From: Phragmites australis
Lineage: Eukaryota > Streptophyta > Magnoliopsida > Poales > Poaceae
Length of the DNA: 64,000 bases
Direction of reading: 5' to 3'
Assembly: GCF_958298935.1 (NCBI RefSeq)
Contig: NC_084928.1
Coordinates: 17,763,501 to 17,827,500 of the forward strand
Shown here one piece after another: positions 1-11,319 of this stretch. The notes under the pieces were generated by a model that was not told the DNA's origin, searched no databases, and saw only the letters and a program-made list of their open reading frames with translations. The stretch's first letter is position 1; each line of letters opens with the position of its first letter. The translations under genes were made by a program, and so were the position numbers.

Positions 1-534
1 GGCATTCTCGTGTTGTGAACTAGTGATCTTCATGAAGACACAATGACAAGTAGACTGTTTATCACCGTGCACACAATGATGTGGTCTGCTGATCCTGGAA
101 TTTGTTTTGCGCTCTGCCGGCATCAGGAAGGTGCGCCCATGAAACGCTAAGATTCTTGCCTAGCCTATCAAAGGCAGCAACTGTGGAAGAAGTACAGGGC
201 CATGATGTTGAAATCCCAGCATATTTTGTTTGCTTCTTCTAGACTCTAAATAGAGGTCCAGTGTACAGGCATGGCATGAAGTCTATAACCCATTGATGTC
301 ACCTGTCTCTGGTGAAGTATTTTTTTTTTCTGGTGCCTATGATGTCCCTGCTTGGGCCTGGCATTGGGCCTACAAAAGATTCTTAGGCTACTTTCAAACA
401 GCTAGGATGAGACTGAGAGAGCATGTGTCGCTGCTCTGGGCGCTGTAAGGGCAGGCCCAGGGTTGTTGCGGGTGGACAGGGAAGGCGAGGTGTCGTCGTC
501 CTCGTGGCGACGGCGACGCAGCTGTCATTGTGCT

Positions 535-561
535 GCCGTGGCGGAAAAATTCCGCCACGGC
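535..561. repeat. Perfect 12-bp stem hairpin
   Basis: The arm GCCGTGGCGGAA (535-546) is followed by AAA and then by its exact reverse complement (550-561). Pairing stops at both outer ends. It sits in GC-rich DNA with no recognised gene, and its origin is unknown. It could be the tip of a decayed inverted-repeat transposon or a structured RNA element. Confidence 0.7.
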
Positions 562-2127
562 GAGGGGTCTGTCCGTTTCTGGAACCACCTTCTTCGGCAC
601 TGACGTCCTTGCTCTCCGTCCAGATGATGATGGATGGAAGAAAGGTGGCGGTGAAGGCTGAGGTTTACGCGCTGCTGTGTACGCTGATGGATTTACTTGT
701 GCCGTTCTTTCACAAGCCTCTTTTTCATGTTGTGCGTTTCCTTTTTAGTACGCGTGCTTTTCTTTAAACTATGTGCCATTCCGGACCATCGAATTATGAC
801 ATGTCATTGCACGTACGTGTGCTACAGACGCATGGGTAATCCACACGAAGAAGGGCAGGAAGGAAGATGATCTGCACACGGAGCCTCCCCGATAGATATG
901 GAATGATCTGTTAGCGGAGCTCCAACCATGGTCGCACACAAAGCAGATGGTTAACCTACCGGTCACCAACTCTTCCGATCAGAAGAAAACAAGAAAAAAA
1001 ATAGCAGGTGATCCACACGACGTGAGCACGCTGACGCAAACCTGTCTCCACCCAATTTGTGTACGGATTGAATGGACCTAACTTGATGCAACCGGAAACG
1101 AACGTAGTGTCACGCATCGCCCAATTCTGTTCCGTTCTGGGCAGCAAAGCCCCTGTCTCCGTCACGTTCCTTCCTCTTTGCTTCAGTCAGGTTTTAGAAC
1201 GGGAGAACAGCCTGCATACCCTCCAACATAAAAATTCAAATTTGAATCTTAGCTAACACAAGCATCCTGAGTAAATGATTCAAATGCAACGCGGAGTATT
1301 TTACGTGTGGTTCCATGTATAACAACAGCATGTGTGGTTCTAACAAACTAACCCGAAGTTGTTTGACTTTAGGTTCAATCATTCTGCATACTTACATGGC
1401 ACTTGCATGTGTGTCAGTTTGATGAATACTTTCGTTCTTTTGTCTTCTAGGTGATGACGACATGGCCCTCCATTATATATAAAGATCATGACCGATTGGT
1501 TCCATGTAGATGGTTACATGTTGTTCTTCTATTTATTAAATAGATAGTTGGCATGCAATTATTGGAACCAAGCAGCCGTAGATTAAATTATAAACAACAG
1601 GTAAATGGAAACAAAAAGAAAATGGACTTATTTGTTGACGTTACTACTCAGGTTCTCAAAGTACATTTTAAATTTAAAGCATCCAATTAAGTTCTGAAAA
1701 ATGGAGGGAAAATAATCATTTGCGACGTACTACATAACAAGGAGAGAAAGACAACGGAGGGACTCCATGAGATTGTTACGTGCGACCTAAACCATGTTGT
1801 GTAGTTGGTAGCAGTTGATTGGCATGGTTAGGTGATTGTATCTTGGACAAAAGGTATGATCAGGAAGATATGCAAAAAATGTCATTATTCTATTGGTTAT
1901 CTCAGGACGGCTACAATTTGTAAGCTACCGCTTATTAGGCTCCGCTAGAGGATTACGTCGTTTCGAAATATCAAAAAAGCTATGAATTATACCATTGGTT
2001 AGTACAATCAACAAAACTCCGGTTTTTCTGGCTACACAGGCCGAGCTTTGATTCCCGTCAAGTTGCCTTCACTATAATTTACATTTTCAGACTATACAAG
2101 TTTACTCCCTTTTCCATTCAGATAATG

Positions 2128-2235
2128 AGGTTGCGTTTGGATAAGGTATTCATGTATGAGTTTGAGATTTGGTTCAAATTTGAACTAAAGTCTGGTGGTT
2201 CAAACTCGTATCCCTCAGTCCAAACAGATCCTTGG
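2128..2235. mobile_element. Tourist-like MITE candidate
   Basis: The left side carries GCGTTTGGATAAGG and then GTATGAGTTTGAG. The right side, read in reverse complement, gives CTGTTTGGACTGAGG and then GATACGAGTTTGAA. This is an imperfect terminal inverted repeat of about 40 bp around a short AT-rich centre. The GTTTGG near the tip and the size of about 110 bp resemble grass Tourist (PIF/Harbinger) MITEs. I could not find a clean TAA target duplication. Confidence 0.4.
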
Positions 2236-2373
2236 TCATTCCACTCGCCCTCGTTGTCAATAAATATCTCATCCCTTGGATATAACTATATATTCACAAG
2301 GACTAACATTCAAATCAACAGACAGCCAGGAGCGCAATATAGCGATGGATATACAAAGTCGAAGGACTATGAA

Positions 2374-2392
2374 ATATATATATATATATATA
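2374..2392. repeat. (AT)n microsatellite
   Basis: An uninterrupted AT dinucleotide run of about nine units, followed by CATGTG. Confidence 0.9.
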
Positions 2393-2868
2393 CATGTGAC
2401 ACATTTTTGCAAACATTTTCCATTTGCATCAGCAATGGCATGGAGGTCGAAACATTTTTTTCAGCTCTCTTTATGGCGACAAGCTGTGTCACCTTTTGTC
2501 ATGTTACAGGTGCACTTCACATACTAAACCAAATGCTCGTTGTCTCCATGGGAAGTTCTCATTTCCATGTCTTTCAGATCAAGTGAAGCTACACTAGCTG
2601 GTTGATTTTCCTCTAGCTGTTCTGCAATACGTCAGTCTTCACCTCGGGTACCCTACATCTGATTCCATTCATTCATTCCACGGTTACCTTTGTACTACCT
2701 GGCGAACTTGATTCCTTACCTCTCATGCATGTGTTTACCTTCCTCCTTAGACAACTCTATTCATGCAGTCCTTTCCATCCATCCCAATCTTTGCTTTTTT
2801 TAAGAAAAAACAAGCAATTACAAAATGTGTGATGCCATAGTAAAACTATCACATCGCTTGTCTTTCAT

Positions 2869-4398
2869 CACTACTATAGAATAGGCTATCACTGTCGGTC
2901 TAAAACTGATATCACTGTCGGTTTTAATGCCAGCTTTGGAATCGATAATGATAATTACTATTATTGCCGAATCACACTAAGAACTAGAAGTAATAATCCA
3001 ACTATCACTGTCGGTTCAAGCCGAGAATCGGTAGGATGATCAATCCATATGTGTAAAAATACTCTACAGTAAACTCTTCAGTATGGGAATCTGTTTAAGT
3101 TTATCCCAAACTTGGACAAAGATCCCATACCAAAATATTCATGGTAGAGTATTTTATATCTATATAAATGACGGAATGTTCCTGCTCAAGCTTGATCCTA
3201 ATTTGAAACTACAATCTTGTTGAAAGTAATGACAAATAGGAATGGATATTGCTAAGCTGCTGTATCAGGAGCTCTTCGGCTTGGGATCTAGGCTTGTAGT
3301 ATTGCACCATACATCAAAGAACTCTTGGTACAGCCGTCTTGCGTCGTCCGTTTGACATCTTACACTATCCAAGTGATAATAGTACATCTAAATGAATAGG
3401 GAAAACACAATCATCTTAAGCAAATGTATTTTCTGCCACTTATTTAGATCTGCCTATTGCCACAATCTAGCTTGAACACTCAACTTACCACTCGTTTAGT
3501 TGGGGAGATGGGGAGACGAGCTCGGGAAATGGGGAAACAAGGATACGAGCTTGGGAGATGGGGCGATAGGCTCGGGAGATGAGGAAACAGGGCTATGAGG
3601 TCAGTGGACGATGAGGTCAACGATGGGCTTGGTAGACATCGAGAGCTCGGGGAAATGAGGGTGGTTGCAAGGTGACTCGGACTCAGGAGACGGCAATGAG
3701 CTCGGAGGATGTGGAAGCTAGGCCCAAGAGGTAGAGGTAGCCGCGATGGCGATAGTGACCATCGCACCACTTCGACTGCCACTACCCCTCGGGAGCGGCT
3801 TCTAGAGATTGGGAGTGCGATGGGCTTGGTAGACGAGGTGACTCGGGCTCGAGAGACGGTGATGAGCTTGGAGGACATGGAAGCCAGGCCCAAGGGGTAG
3901 ATGTGGCTGCAATGACGACGGTGACTATCACGCCACTTCAACTGCCACTACCCTTCAGGAGTGACTTCTGAAAATTGGAAGCGAAGTGAGATGGGGTGTA
4001 GACTGAGGGATATGGGCTTAGGATTTATAGAAGCATTATCACTGCCGATCGTATTCGCTCAGTTATTGTTCTGTTGGTGAGCATATGAACTAATAGTGAG
4101 AATTCTTATCACTATCGGTTTAGAATATGAGCTGGCAGAGATAAGGATTATCACTGTTAGCTCGTATTGACTCAATTATTGTTCTGTATGTGAGCTTTTG
4201 TATCGACAGTGATAGTTAATATCACTACCGGTTCGTAACTTGAACCGACAGTGATATTAACTATCTATGTCGGTTCTTAAGAGCTCACGGTTAAATCTGC
4301 TCATTCAACTTATGTACCGTTAGTGATAACCTTATCATTGTCGGTTATTTTTGAACTGACGGTGAAAGAAGGTAAGGACGACCCTTTCTATAGTAGTA
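2869..4398. mobile_element. Non-autonomous CACTA (En/Spm) transposon
   Basis: The left end reads CACTACTATAGAATAGG. The right end in reverse complement reads TACTACTATAGAAAGGG, so the terminal inverted repeats match over about 12 bases with one changed tip base. The 3-bp target duplication CAT is at 2866-2868 and 4399-4401, the length expected for CACTA elements. Subterminal DNA is packed with variants of ATCACTGTCGGT in both orientations, such as 2889-2930, 3004-3015 and many between 4040 and 4360. Such repeats are typical transposase-binding arrays of this superfamily. No transposase is encoded, so movement would have depended on another element. The GA-rich interior holds a 166-bp tandem duplication. 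Confidence 0.85.
3671..3987. repeat. 166-bp tandem duplication inside the CACTA element
   Basis: The block beginning GGTGACTCGG at 3671 recurs at 3837 as GGTGACTCGGGCTCGAG and can be followed to about 3985 with scattered substitutions. The unit is G+C- and purine-rich. Open frames across it on either strand show no recognisable protein. It may derive from a captured sequence that was later duplicated. Confidence 0.8.
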
Positions 4399-4825
4399 CA
4401 TCCACTTAAGCTTTTATGGTTTTGTAATTTAAAAAAAAAATATCTGTGTAAATTAGAAGCTATTGTTAATTTGGAGATGAAATTTACATTCTGTAACAAA
4501 GGAGGAAAAGCCTGCAAACAAGGATTTCACGTGGTCTGAAATATCTAGGAGCATTCGGACTGTAGCTTTCCAAGTGAAAACGCAATGGAAATGTTGTGCA
4601 AAGTCAGTCAATGATTCTACCCCTTTTGTTCTCATGTGCGTGTGGTCCTTCCCTTTATCCTTTATCACTGACCTCTACAAGGCATTTTGTACTACATGAT
4701 CCCCGCTTATCTATATCACCATAGTCCATAGATATCATCACCTATACTACCCACACTATTTAATATGTTGTGTCTTACATAAATATTTAACGCGTCAGTC
4801 AATTCAACATCATCGAATCAACCTG

Positions 4826-5071
4826 TGGTCAAAAAATCCCTATTAAAAAATTGGAAAACACATATTCTAAAACCAGAAAACTGACAACCAGAAACTTCAT
4901 ATTAAAAAACCAAAAAACACTCATTCTAAAACCAAAAACCGATAACTGAAAAATCCCTATTCAAAGACCAGAAAACACCTATTCTAAATCTAGAAAACGG
5001 GTGAACAGAAAATACCTATTCAATGACCGGAAAACACCTATTCTAAAAAAAAAGGATGACCGGAAAATCTT
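4826..5071. repeat. 59-bp tandem repeat, about four copies
   Basis: Degenerate units share CCTATT, then GACCRGAAAACACCTATTCTAAA-like sequence. The anchor TATT falls at 4841, 4900, 4958, 5017 and 5072, a period of 58-59 bp. The DNA is very A-rich. It looks like a local minisatellite and has no coding content. Confidence 0.8.
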
Positions 5072-5280
5072 TATTTAGCGTGTTGGGCACATGAAATAAT
5101 CCAACTTTTTTTTTCTAAAAATCCATAACTTAAACTGTAGATAGTTAAGTATTGAATACAGGCACTTCTTGTTAATTAGGTATCGATCGAATATAGGCTC
5201 TTCTTAGTACAATTTCACATGTATATATATTTCAAAAATCGCTACAGAGTTGCTAGAATGTAACGGCGGAGAGTTTAACA

Positions 5281-5370
5281 ATTCCTGAGAAATTGCTATG
5301 AAATTTCCGCGTTCCATTTCCTGAGAAGTTGCTATAAAACTTCTGCATTCCAATTCCTGAGAAGTTGCTG
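5281..5370. repeat. 36-bp tandem repeat, about 2.5 copies
   Basis: Units begin with TTCCTGAGAARTTGCT at about 5282, 5318 and 5354. The first two are full units and the third is partial. Confidence 0.8.
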
Positions 5371-7367
5371 TGGACCAAAGATGAATAGGTGATCCAGCAA
5401 TGTTAGGCTATAATCCTTTTCAGTTGGCCTTTCCTCAGCTTCAGGTCTAGGTAAAAGTGAGCGGACCATATTTATTGCACATGCAAAAGATTAAAAAAGT
5501 TTTGAGGGGGCCAAAGAAAATATTAGATCCTCTAACGAATAGAGCACGGGAGCGTGGGCAGTGTATCAACCTATACTCTTATAAAATATATAAGTTATAG
5601 TAAAATTGAACGATTTATACTATTCACCTGAGTTCCTCAAATAATCACCATGCAAAGATTCTTTCTGTTGCTCCTTTTAAAATATATTTAACCTTATATT
5701 AATTGCTTTTCATATTTAGATGTCAAATATTTATCTTCTATATATTCAAAAATACATTTAGTCTCTAATTATTTATCTTTTATACATAGACGTCCAATAT
5801 TTACATTCTATACATTATTATATCCCAGATTACCAGTTTCTCTAGATTAGCCACACTTATTCTGTTTTCTAGTACCTTGTTATTGCTTAATAAATTTATA
5901 AGTCGGCATACCAAAACTTTAGGTTAATTTGAAACTAGACTGTTGTACTCTCCTGATTTAATTGGCAAATAACGTCTCTGTTCTATATTTTCTCACTAGC
6001 AAAATTTCTTCTTTTTTTGGAAAGGGTACATGTGGCAGAGCCAGCCGATTTTCAGAGCCCGGGCAATGCCAATAATAGCGAGCGTTTGGCCAAGAAAAAT
6101 CAGCTTCTGCCCTTCATATGACATTGCTTATTAGTGAGAAGTACAATTTCTGATAAAAGAGTTTTGCATTTTTCTGTGCAAAAATTAGCCAACCCCTCTC
6201 CTTTTCCTTTTGCTGAAATAGGAGGTTCGTGACGAACATTAGCCAACCCCAAGAATTGAACGGCAGCTCTGTATATATAGCACTCGCGTCAATCTTCGAA
6301 ACGCTGCACAGAATCTGCAATAGCCCTTTAGCTCACAAATGTATACGTGTCTGACACCGGGCTATCAGAAGCCGAAAGGAGCACCGGCATAGATTTGCAG
6401 TGCTGTTGGGAAGAGCCAAATATATATCCTACTGTGGCTACCAATTCTTTTTCGAACTTGGAATATTAAAAGAAGTCCATAGAATGATATGGATGGATTC
6501 TACCCATTTTTGACTATCCTACAGGGAATCACAATACAAGTGCTTGTAATTATATGGTTAGAAAGAGAAATACCTGCATTGATACAACACGCATCGATCT
6601 TGAATATGTTGGCTCCCTACGATTGCTTCAAGCTATAGCAGATGGAATTAAGCTATTTTTTTAAAGGATAACTTCCTATCCTGAGGAGATATTCTTTTAT
6701 TTAGCATTGGACCTTTGATAGCAGTCATATCCATTTTATTACATTTTTTTAAAGTTATACCTTTGTGGCTAATTTTAACCCATGGGAACATTAATATATA
6801 TCCTCAGAATGAGATTAATCAACCAGATGAATCGTATCGTCCCTATGAATTACACTAGAGAAACATGTTCCTGTAGTCTTGGGACTTATCTCTCCTAAAA
6901 CTACCCCTATGGGAACAAGGATTTCTAGCAATGTTGATGCTTCAACTCTGTTTAAACTCTCGGAAAAGGTGTTATAGCAAAGTCGATATGAAAGGTGTTA
7001 TAGACCGTCTATACATACATCTTCCGTATCTGTAACACCTTCCATGTCATTTAAAGACAATACTATAGATAACTTCTACTAACGATAATCTATTAGTACC
7101 ATCCCATAATAAACGCAATACAAGATGCATTTGGTTTCGTTTCGTGTGTTACAGACCAGCTCTTGCTCTAAGAGATGTCCTTCTCTCTTCATTAAAAACC
7201 CCTCTATATAATAAAAAATCCAACGTACCAACTCTTATAACCAGCCTACATCACTACTACAGAATATGTCATTAGTGATGATTCAAAATTGTCATCAGTG
7301 ACGAATTTTGAACCGTCATTGATTACTTGGCACTGACAGTCAGTGATTATCAATACTGGTTCTTGAA

Positions 7368-9050
7368 TGTACTTAAAGGTGCCTAGAGGGGGGTGAATAG
7401 GCTTTTCTGAAAATTAAAACTAAACAGCAGATTAAACAGATGCCGGATACTCCGGTGAAGGTCGGATACTCCGGTCTGTCCGAAGTATCCGGTCTAGTCC
7501 GGAGTCTTCGTTCTATACAGGATCTCAAGAACAACTAAGAATCTAAAGGTGAGGCTAAATCTACTAGATAGCACAAATCTTAAACAACAACAAATGCTAG
7601 CAAGATGATCACTAAGACTAATTGTATGAAAAATCTCAAAGCTACACAATTTAGATAAATTGCACAAATGAGGACACAAGGGATTATCCCGGAGTTCGGC
7701 CACCTCACAAAGAAGTGCCTACGTCTCCGTTGAGGAGCTCACAAAGAGTCGGGTCTTTTCCAACCCTATCCTCTTCTAGCGACTACAAAGATCAAGCTAG
7801 AATTTCTTTACTCAATTTGATGTCGATTACAAACTTTTCCCGTGGCATTCCACAAAGATTGGGTGCTCTACGGGCGACGCCTTGCCATCTAGGAGCACAA
7901 GGCTCTAAGAGAAATGATCACAGCGAATGCTTGATGACGAACTCAATACTCAAGTGTCTTAACTTCACTCCGAACCCAATCGCACTAAATTTACGCAAAA
8001 CTAAACACTAGAGATGTTTGGAGGGACTTTGAATGCTCTTGGAAGGCTTTATGAGTGTAGAGCTCAGCAGCAACACCAAGCCATTAATGCTAGGGGGTGT
8101 GGAAGTATATATAGCTCACTCTAAAAAACTAGCCGTTACTATTCTGACACACCTAACCCGGAGTATCCGGTCTAAAATCCAAAACAGCGTCAGAACGGTC
8201 ACAAAACTGTGTCAGAACAAGCCGTTACGGTTCTGTTAAGTTGCCGGAGTCTCCGGTGAACACCGAAGTCTCCGGTCCTGACAGGGCTACGACTCAGACA
8301 AAGTCCGGAGACTTGCAGGACCCTCCGGCTTCTCTAGGTACCGGAGTATCCGGTGAACATCGGAGACTCCGGTCTTTTTTAATAAAAGAATAAATACTAA
8401 CCGAGCCATCCTTGCCGGAGTCTCCGAGGGAGACTCCGGTAAAAATATTTTCTCCTACCGGAGTATCCGATGAACACTGGAGATTCCGGTCTTTTTCCAA
8501 CAAAAATAAATGCTTAACCGAGCGACCTCTGGCGGAGTCTCCCTCGGAGACTCCGGCCTAAAAACTCACCAACACTGGAGTATCCGGTGAACACCGGAGA
8601 CTTCAGGCAAAAAGAAATTCGGAACCGAGCGCCTTCTGCCGGAGTCTGTCTCGGAGACTCCGGCCTAAATACTGAGGACCGGAGTATCCGGTGAACACCA
8701 GAGACTCCGGACCCAGTGAACTTCTGTCTAACTTCCCGATGTCCGTGGGTGAGTGTGTTTCTCAACTTATTGGTTCTAAAGGTTATCTTGAGCATTGAGA
8801 CACTAAACAAGCAATCAAATGCAACCCTTTTAATAGAGCGGCTATCCTAGACTCAATTTCAAAGATAGAAAAATTTAAATCCTATTGAGTACTCCTCATT
8901 GCTTCTCTTTTCTATTCGAAGAGCGTCAACCGTCATAAGTCTTCTCAATTTAGACTAAGACCTGTTCATGACTTAGATAAACATATTAGATCCTTAATCG
9001 TTTGTCATCAATAAGCCAAAACCCACTTAGGGGGCTTAGATGCACTTTCA
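7368..9050 (-). repeat. Sirevirus 3' LTR (1683 bp)
   Basis: On the minus strand it begins TGAAAGTGCATC right after a polypurine tract and ends CTTTAAGTACA, giving the TG...CA ends of an LTR. The low-coordinate part matches 17443-18528 with scattered substitutions. A palindrome array occupies 8226-8713, with a TATA-like sequence after it on the minus strand (8107-8116). Confidence 0.92.
8226..8713 (-). promoter_or_regulatory. Palindromic CCGGAGTNTCCGG array in LTR U3
   Basis: At least eight blocks pair CCGGAGTATCCGG or CCGGAGTCTCC with CGGAGACTCCGG. They lie near 8234, 8341, 8414, 8458, 8531, 8574, 8639 and 8681. Each block can fold on itself. GC-rich palindromes upstream of the promoter are known in Sirevirus LTRs. 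A TATA-like GCTATATATAC lies just downstream in element orientation (minus strand, about 8105-8116), consistent with U3 regulatory DNA. Function is inferred. Confidence 0.7.
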
Positions 9051-9481
9051 ATCTCCCCCTTTTTGGTGATTGATGACAACACGATTAAAGCTTACAAAAG
9101 ATATTTGAAAAAGGATTTTGAATTCTAGAAGATAGGGTGAGCTCCCCCTATATGTGTGCATTGATTTAGGATTGAGTTAAACTCAAATGCACATATTCAA
9201 GAGAAAATTTTTGCAAGAGCTCCCCCTATATCCTAGGATCCGTGGGATGCAATATCAAGTAATCAAGATGCATATGACAAGATATGTATCACACTTAATT
9301 TAATAAATACAACAAGCATCACACTAACATGAAGAGTCTTACAAATTTTAAATAGAGTACATAGTTCATTACACACATAAGATAAGTCCTAATGTCCAAC
9401 AGCGATGAAAAGATAAAGAGAGTCCAAAGCTAGAAAAGAAGGAAACTAAAAATCTGATCTCTCTCTCCCCCTTTGGCATCA
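9051..9481 (-). other. Sirevirus polypurine tracts (primary plus three upstream copies)
   Basis: The minus strand reads CAAAAAGGGGGAGAT directly before the 3' LTR, the expected plus-strand priming site. Further purine runs occur upstream: AGGGGGAGCTC at about 9139-9150 and again at about 9220-9231, and CCAAAGGGGGAGAGAG at about 9462-9478. Multiple tracts are a recognised Sirevirus trait. The stretch has no coding function that I can see. Confidence 0.75.
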
Positions 9482-9503
9482 AGCACCAAAAAGAGGAGAG
9501 GAA

Positions 9504-11240
9504 CTATTCACTGCTTTCTTCATCGTCGTCCTCACTTCCATCACTGTTATCGTCAGGAGAGGAGCTCGCTGTAGGAACGGCTTCGGCATCGGAGGAGTCA
9601 TCATTAGGTTGAACTTGAGAGCTCTCGGCAAATGCTTGGGCTTCATCATACCAAGCCCATGGATTTTCAAATTCAATGGGTGCACTTTCTGCTTCACCTG
9701 AAGCGATAGGTGAGCAAGGCAGCTGAAGGTTCATTGAGGCATACATTGCCTTTTGGCGTTTCTCCATTTTTTTCAGACGGACATTCTGCTCCTTGATCTG
9801 TGTCGCATTGTGAGTGCACACATTAAAGATAGCTTTGAAAGCGCTCTTTATAAAAGATGACCCTCGAGGAGGAGCACGTCTCGAGGCAATTTTTCTTGAG
9901 CTCGGGGGAACATGAGGAGGAGATGGCGAGGGAGATGGAGCTCGGATGTTTAGAGGCCTCATCCGATAAGGTTCATGTTTGATCTCCTTCACAAAAGTCT
10001 TCTTGGATACACGCTCAATGATTGACACGATATATGGAGCGTATCCACAACTCTTGATAGGTGATTTTGATGTGAACACTATTTCTTCCCAAAGGAAATA
10101 TGCCACACTAAAAGGATCATGATCATTGGACATTGCGACGAGGAGATTCCTTGAGATGCTCTGCACTGTGGTCGCATCCCCGCTCTTAGGTGCCAATGTG
10201 AGTCGAAATAAAGAGTTAAAGCATTTGTAGAATGGCCTCATACCGATGAGTTTTCCAAACTCAACTCTTCCATGATTAAGATACATAAACCCGAGCTCTT
10301 CCAAGGTGAGTTGATGCTCGTTGTGAATTTGATCCTTATATGTATCACGAGTATCAAAACGAAAATGATGAGCAAAGCCTCTGAAGCTCACCTTGTACTG
10401 TTCTCCCTCGGTCATCCAATGCATGAAGGGATTCTCTGATCCATCGAACCAAACTGTGGCATAGAATTGTGCGATGACTTCTTCGCACCAATCATATTTG
10501 AATGCCATTATATTCTTTACCTTCTTGCTCTCACATGTAGCTATGACTTCATTAAACACAGGGTCATTTTTCTGTGCTATGTAGTTCCAATCTGTCCATT
10601 GCATGTGGGTGATCGGCTTCCTCTTTGATAGGATCACCGTCTCGTAGAAGTCTTCTTGGAAATCATTTCAGAAACGGTAATCCGTGACATTCTTTTCATA
10701 GTCAAAAGGATTGGTCATCCTCTCAGTGTTCACCCTTGATACATGCTTCATGTAATTCACTGTCTGCTTAGGAGTATCAAAGGGTGAAGCTGTCCTGAGG
10801 GGTCTATGAAGTTTCAGAGGTCCAATCACATCATCTGCCTCTTGTTCTTCTTCATCCTCTTGTTCAGCTGCATCAGACTAAGAACTATTTTCCATAGCAA
10901 TGCCTTTGCCTCTCTCTTCCCGAGAAGGCATGCTACCTCTTCCCCTTCCTGCTGTTACTGGAGCCAAACCCTTTCCACAGCCACTCTCGCGGCCTCTCAT
11001 AGCTTGACTCTTCATGCTACAAAGAGCAACATTGGATCTTTGTGATTCTTCAGCAAAGGTCTCTTCTTCGATGTGAATGCCTCTCCCGGTGGCTACTTTG
11101 TGAACTCTGTCACCGCTTGCATGTCCGCTCCCACTATCCTCTAAATGAGCCAGTGCTCTAGGCTCTTGAGCACGGGGATCGCTTTTCTGTTTCTTCTTCT
11201 GCTCGAAAGTGTGACCTTTCACAAAATGATCTCTGACCAT
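9504..11240 (-). pseudogene. Sirevirus env-like reading frame, broken
   Basis: A frame lies between pol and the 3' LTR, where Sireviruses carry an env-like gene. It starts at a Met at 11240 with a basic, Glu/Arg-rich region. It is stopped in frame near 10878 and again near 10660, then runs open for 377 residues (10637-9504). The open part has a globular N-terminal half, then a Pro/Ser-rich segment (about residues 235-262) and a Lys/Gln-rich putative coiled coil (about 283-310). It ends in a very acidic Asp/Glu/Ser tail. I see no strong signal peptide or clear membrane segment in the open part. Identification rests on position and composition. These proteins have no proven envelope role. Confidence 0.75.
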
Positions 11241-11319
11241 GAAGAACTACCTAAGAGAGAAAGAAGAAATTAGGAGGATGCGAAGATGTTTTGATGAAAG
11301 GGCTGCTGCTGAAAATCTG

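Larger units (their letters stand above)
1..2868. other. Intergenic DNA, no gene recognised
   Basis: No reading frame here has recognisable domains, plausible exon structure or similarity to the transposons further on. Open frames are short and overlap on both strands, as expected by chance. Supported contents are a perfect short hairpin (535-561), an AT microsatellite (2374-2392) and a Tourist-like inverted-repeat candidate (about 2128-2235). It could be the flank of a host gene outside the window, but nothing shows this directly. Confidence 0.6.
4402..7251. other. AT-rich intergenic DNA with two tandem-repeat patches
   Basis: No gene is recognised. Reading frames are short and AT-biased. 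It contains a 59-bp repeat array (4826-5071) and a 36-bp repeat (5281-5370). A TATA-like GTATATATAG lies at 6271-6280, but no credible coding region follows on either strand, so I do not call a promoter. Confidence 0.6.

Noticed and set aside
2125..2586. 153-residue plus-strand frame
   Set aside because: It crosses the MITE candidate and the AT microsatellite, has Ile-Tyr runs from the microsatellite, and shows no domain.
3480..3941. 153-residue minus-strand frame in the CACTA element
   Set aside because: Low-complexity Ser/Pro/Arg composition from GA-rich tandem DNA; no transposase motif.
6271..6280. TATA-like promoter
   Set aside because: No coding region follows on either strand and the region is AT-rich, so a chance match is likely.
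8226..8713. CRISPR-like array of spaced repeats
   Set aside because: Repeats are palindromes of variable spacing in a plant LTR, without uniform spacers or cas genes.
10806..11240. Separate small gene upstream of the env-like frame
   Set aside because: The minus-strand 120-residue frame reads straight into the env-like frame through single stop codons, so it is treated as the start of the same broken gene.
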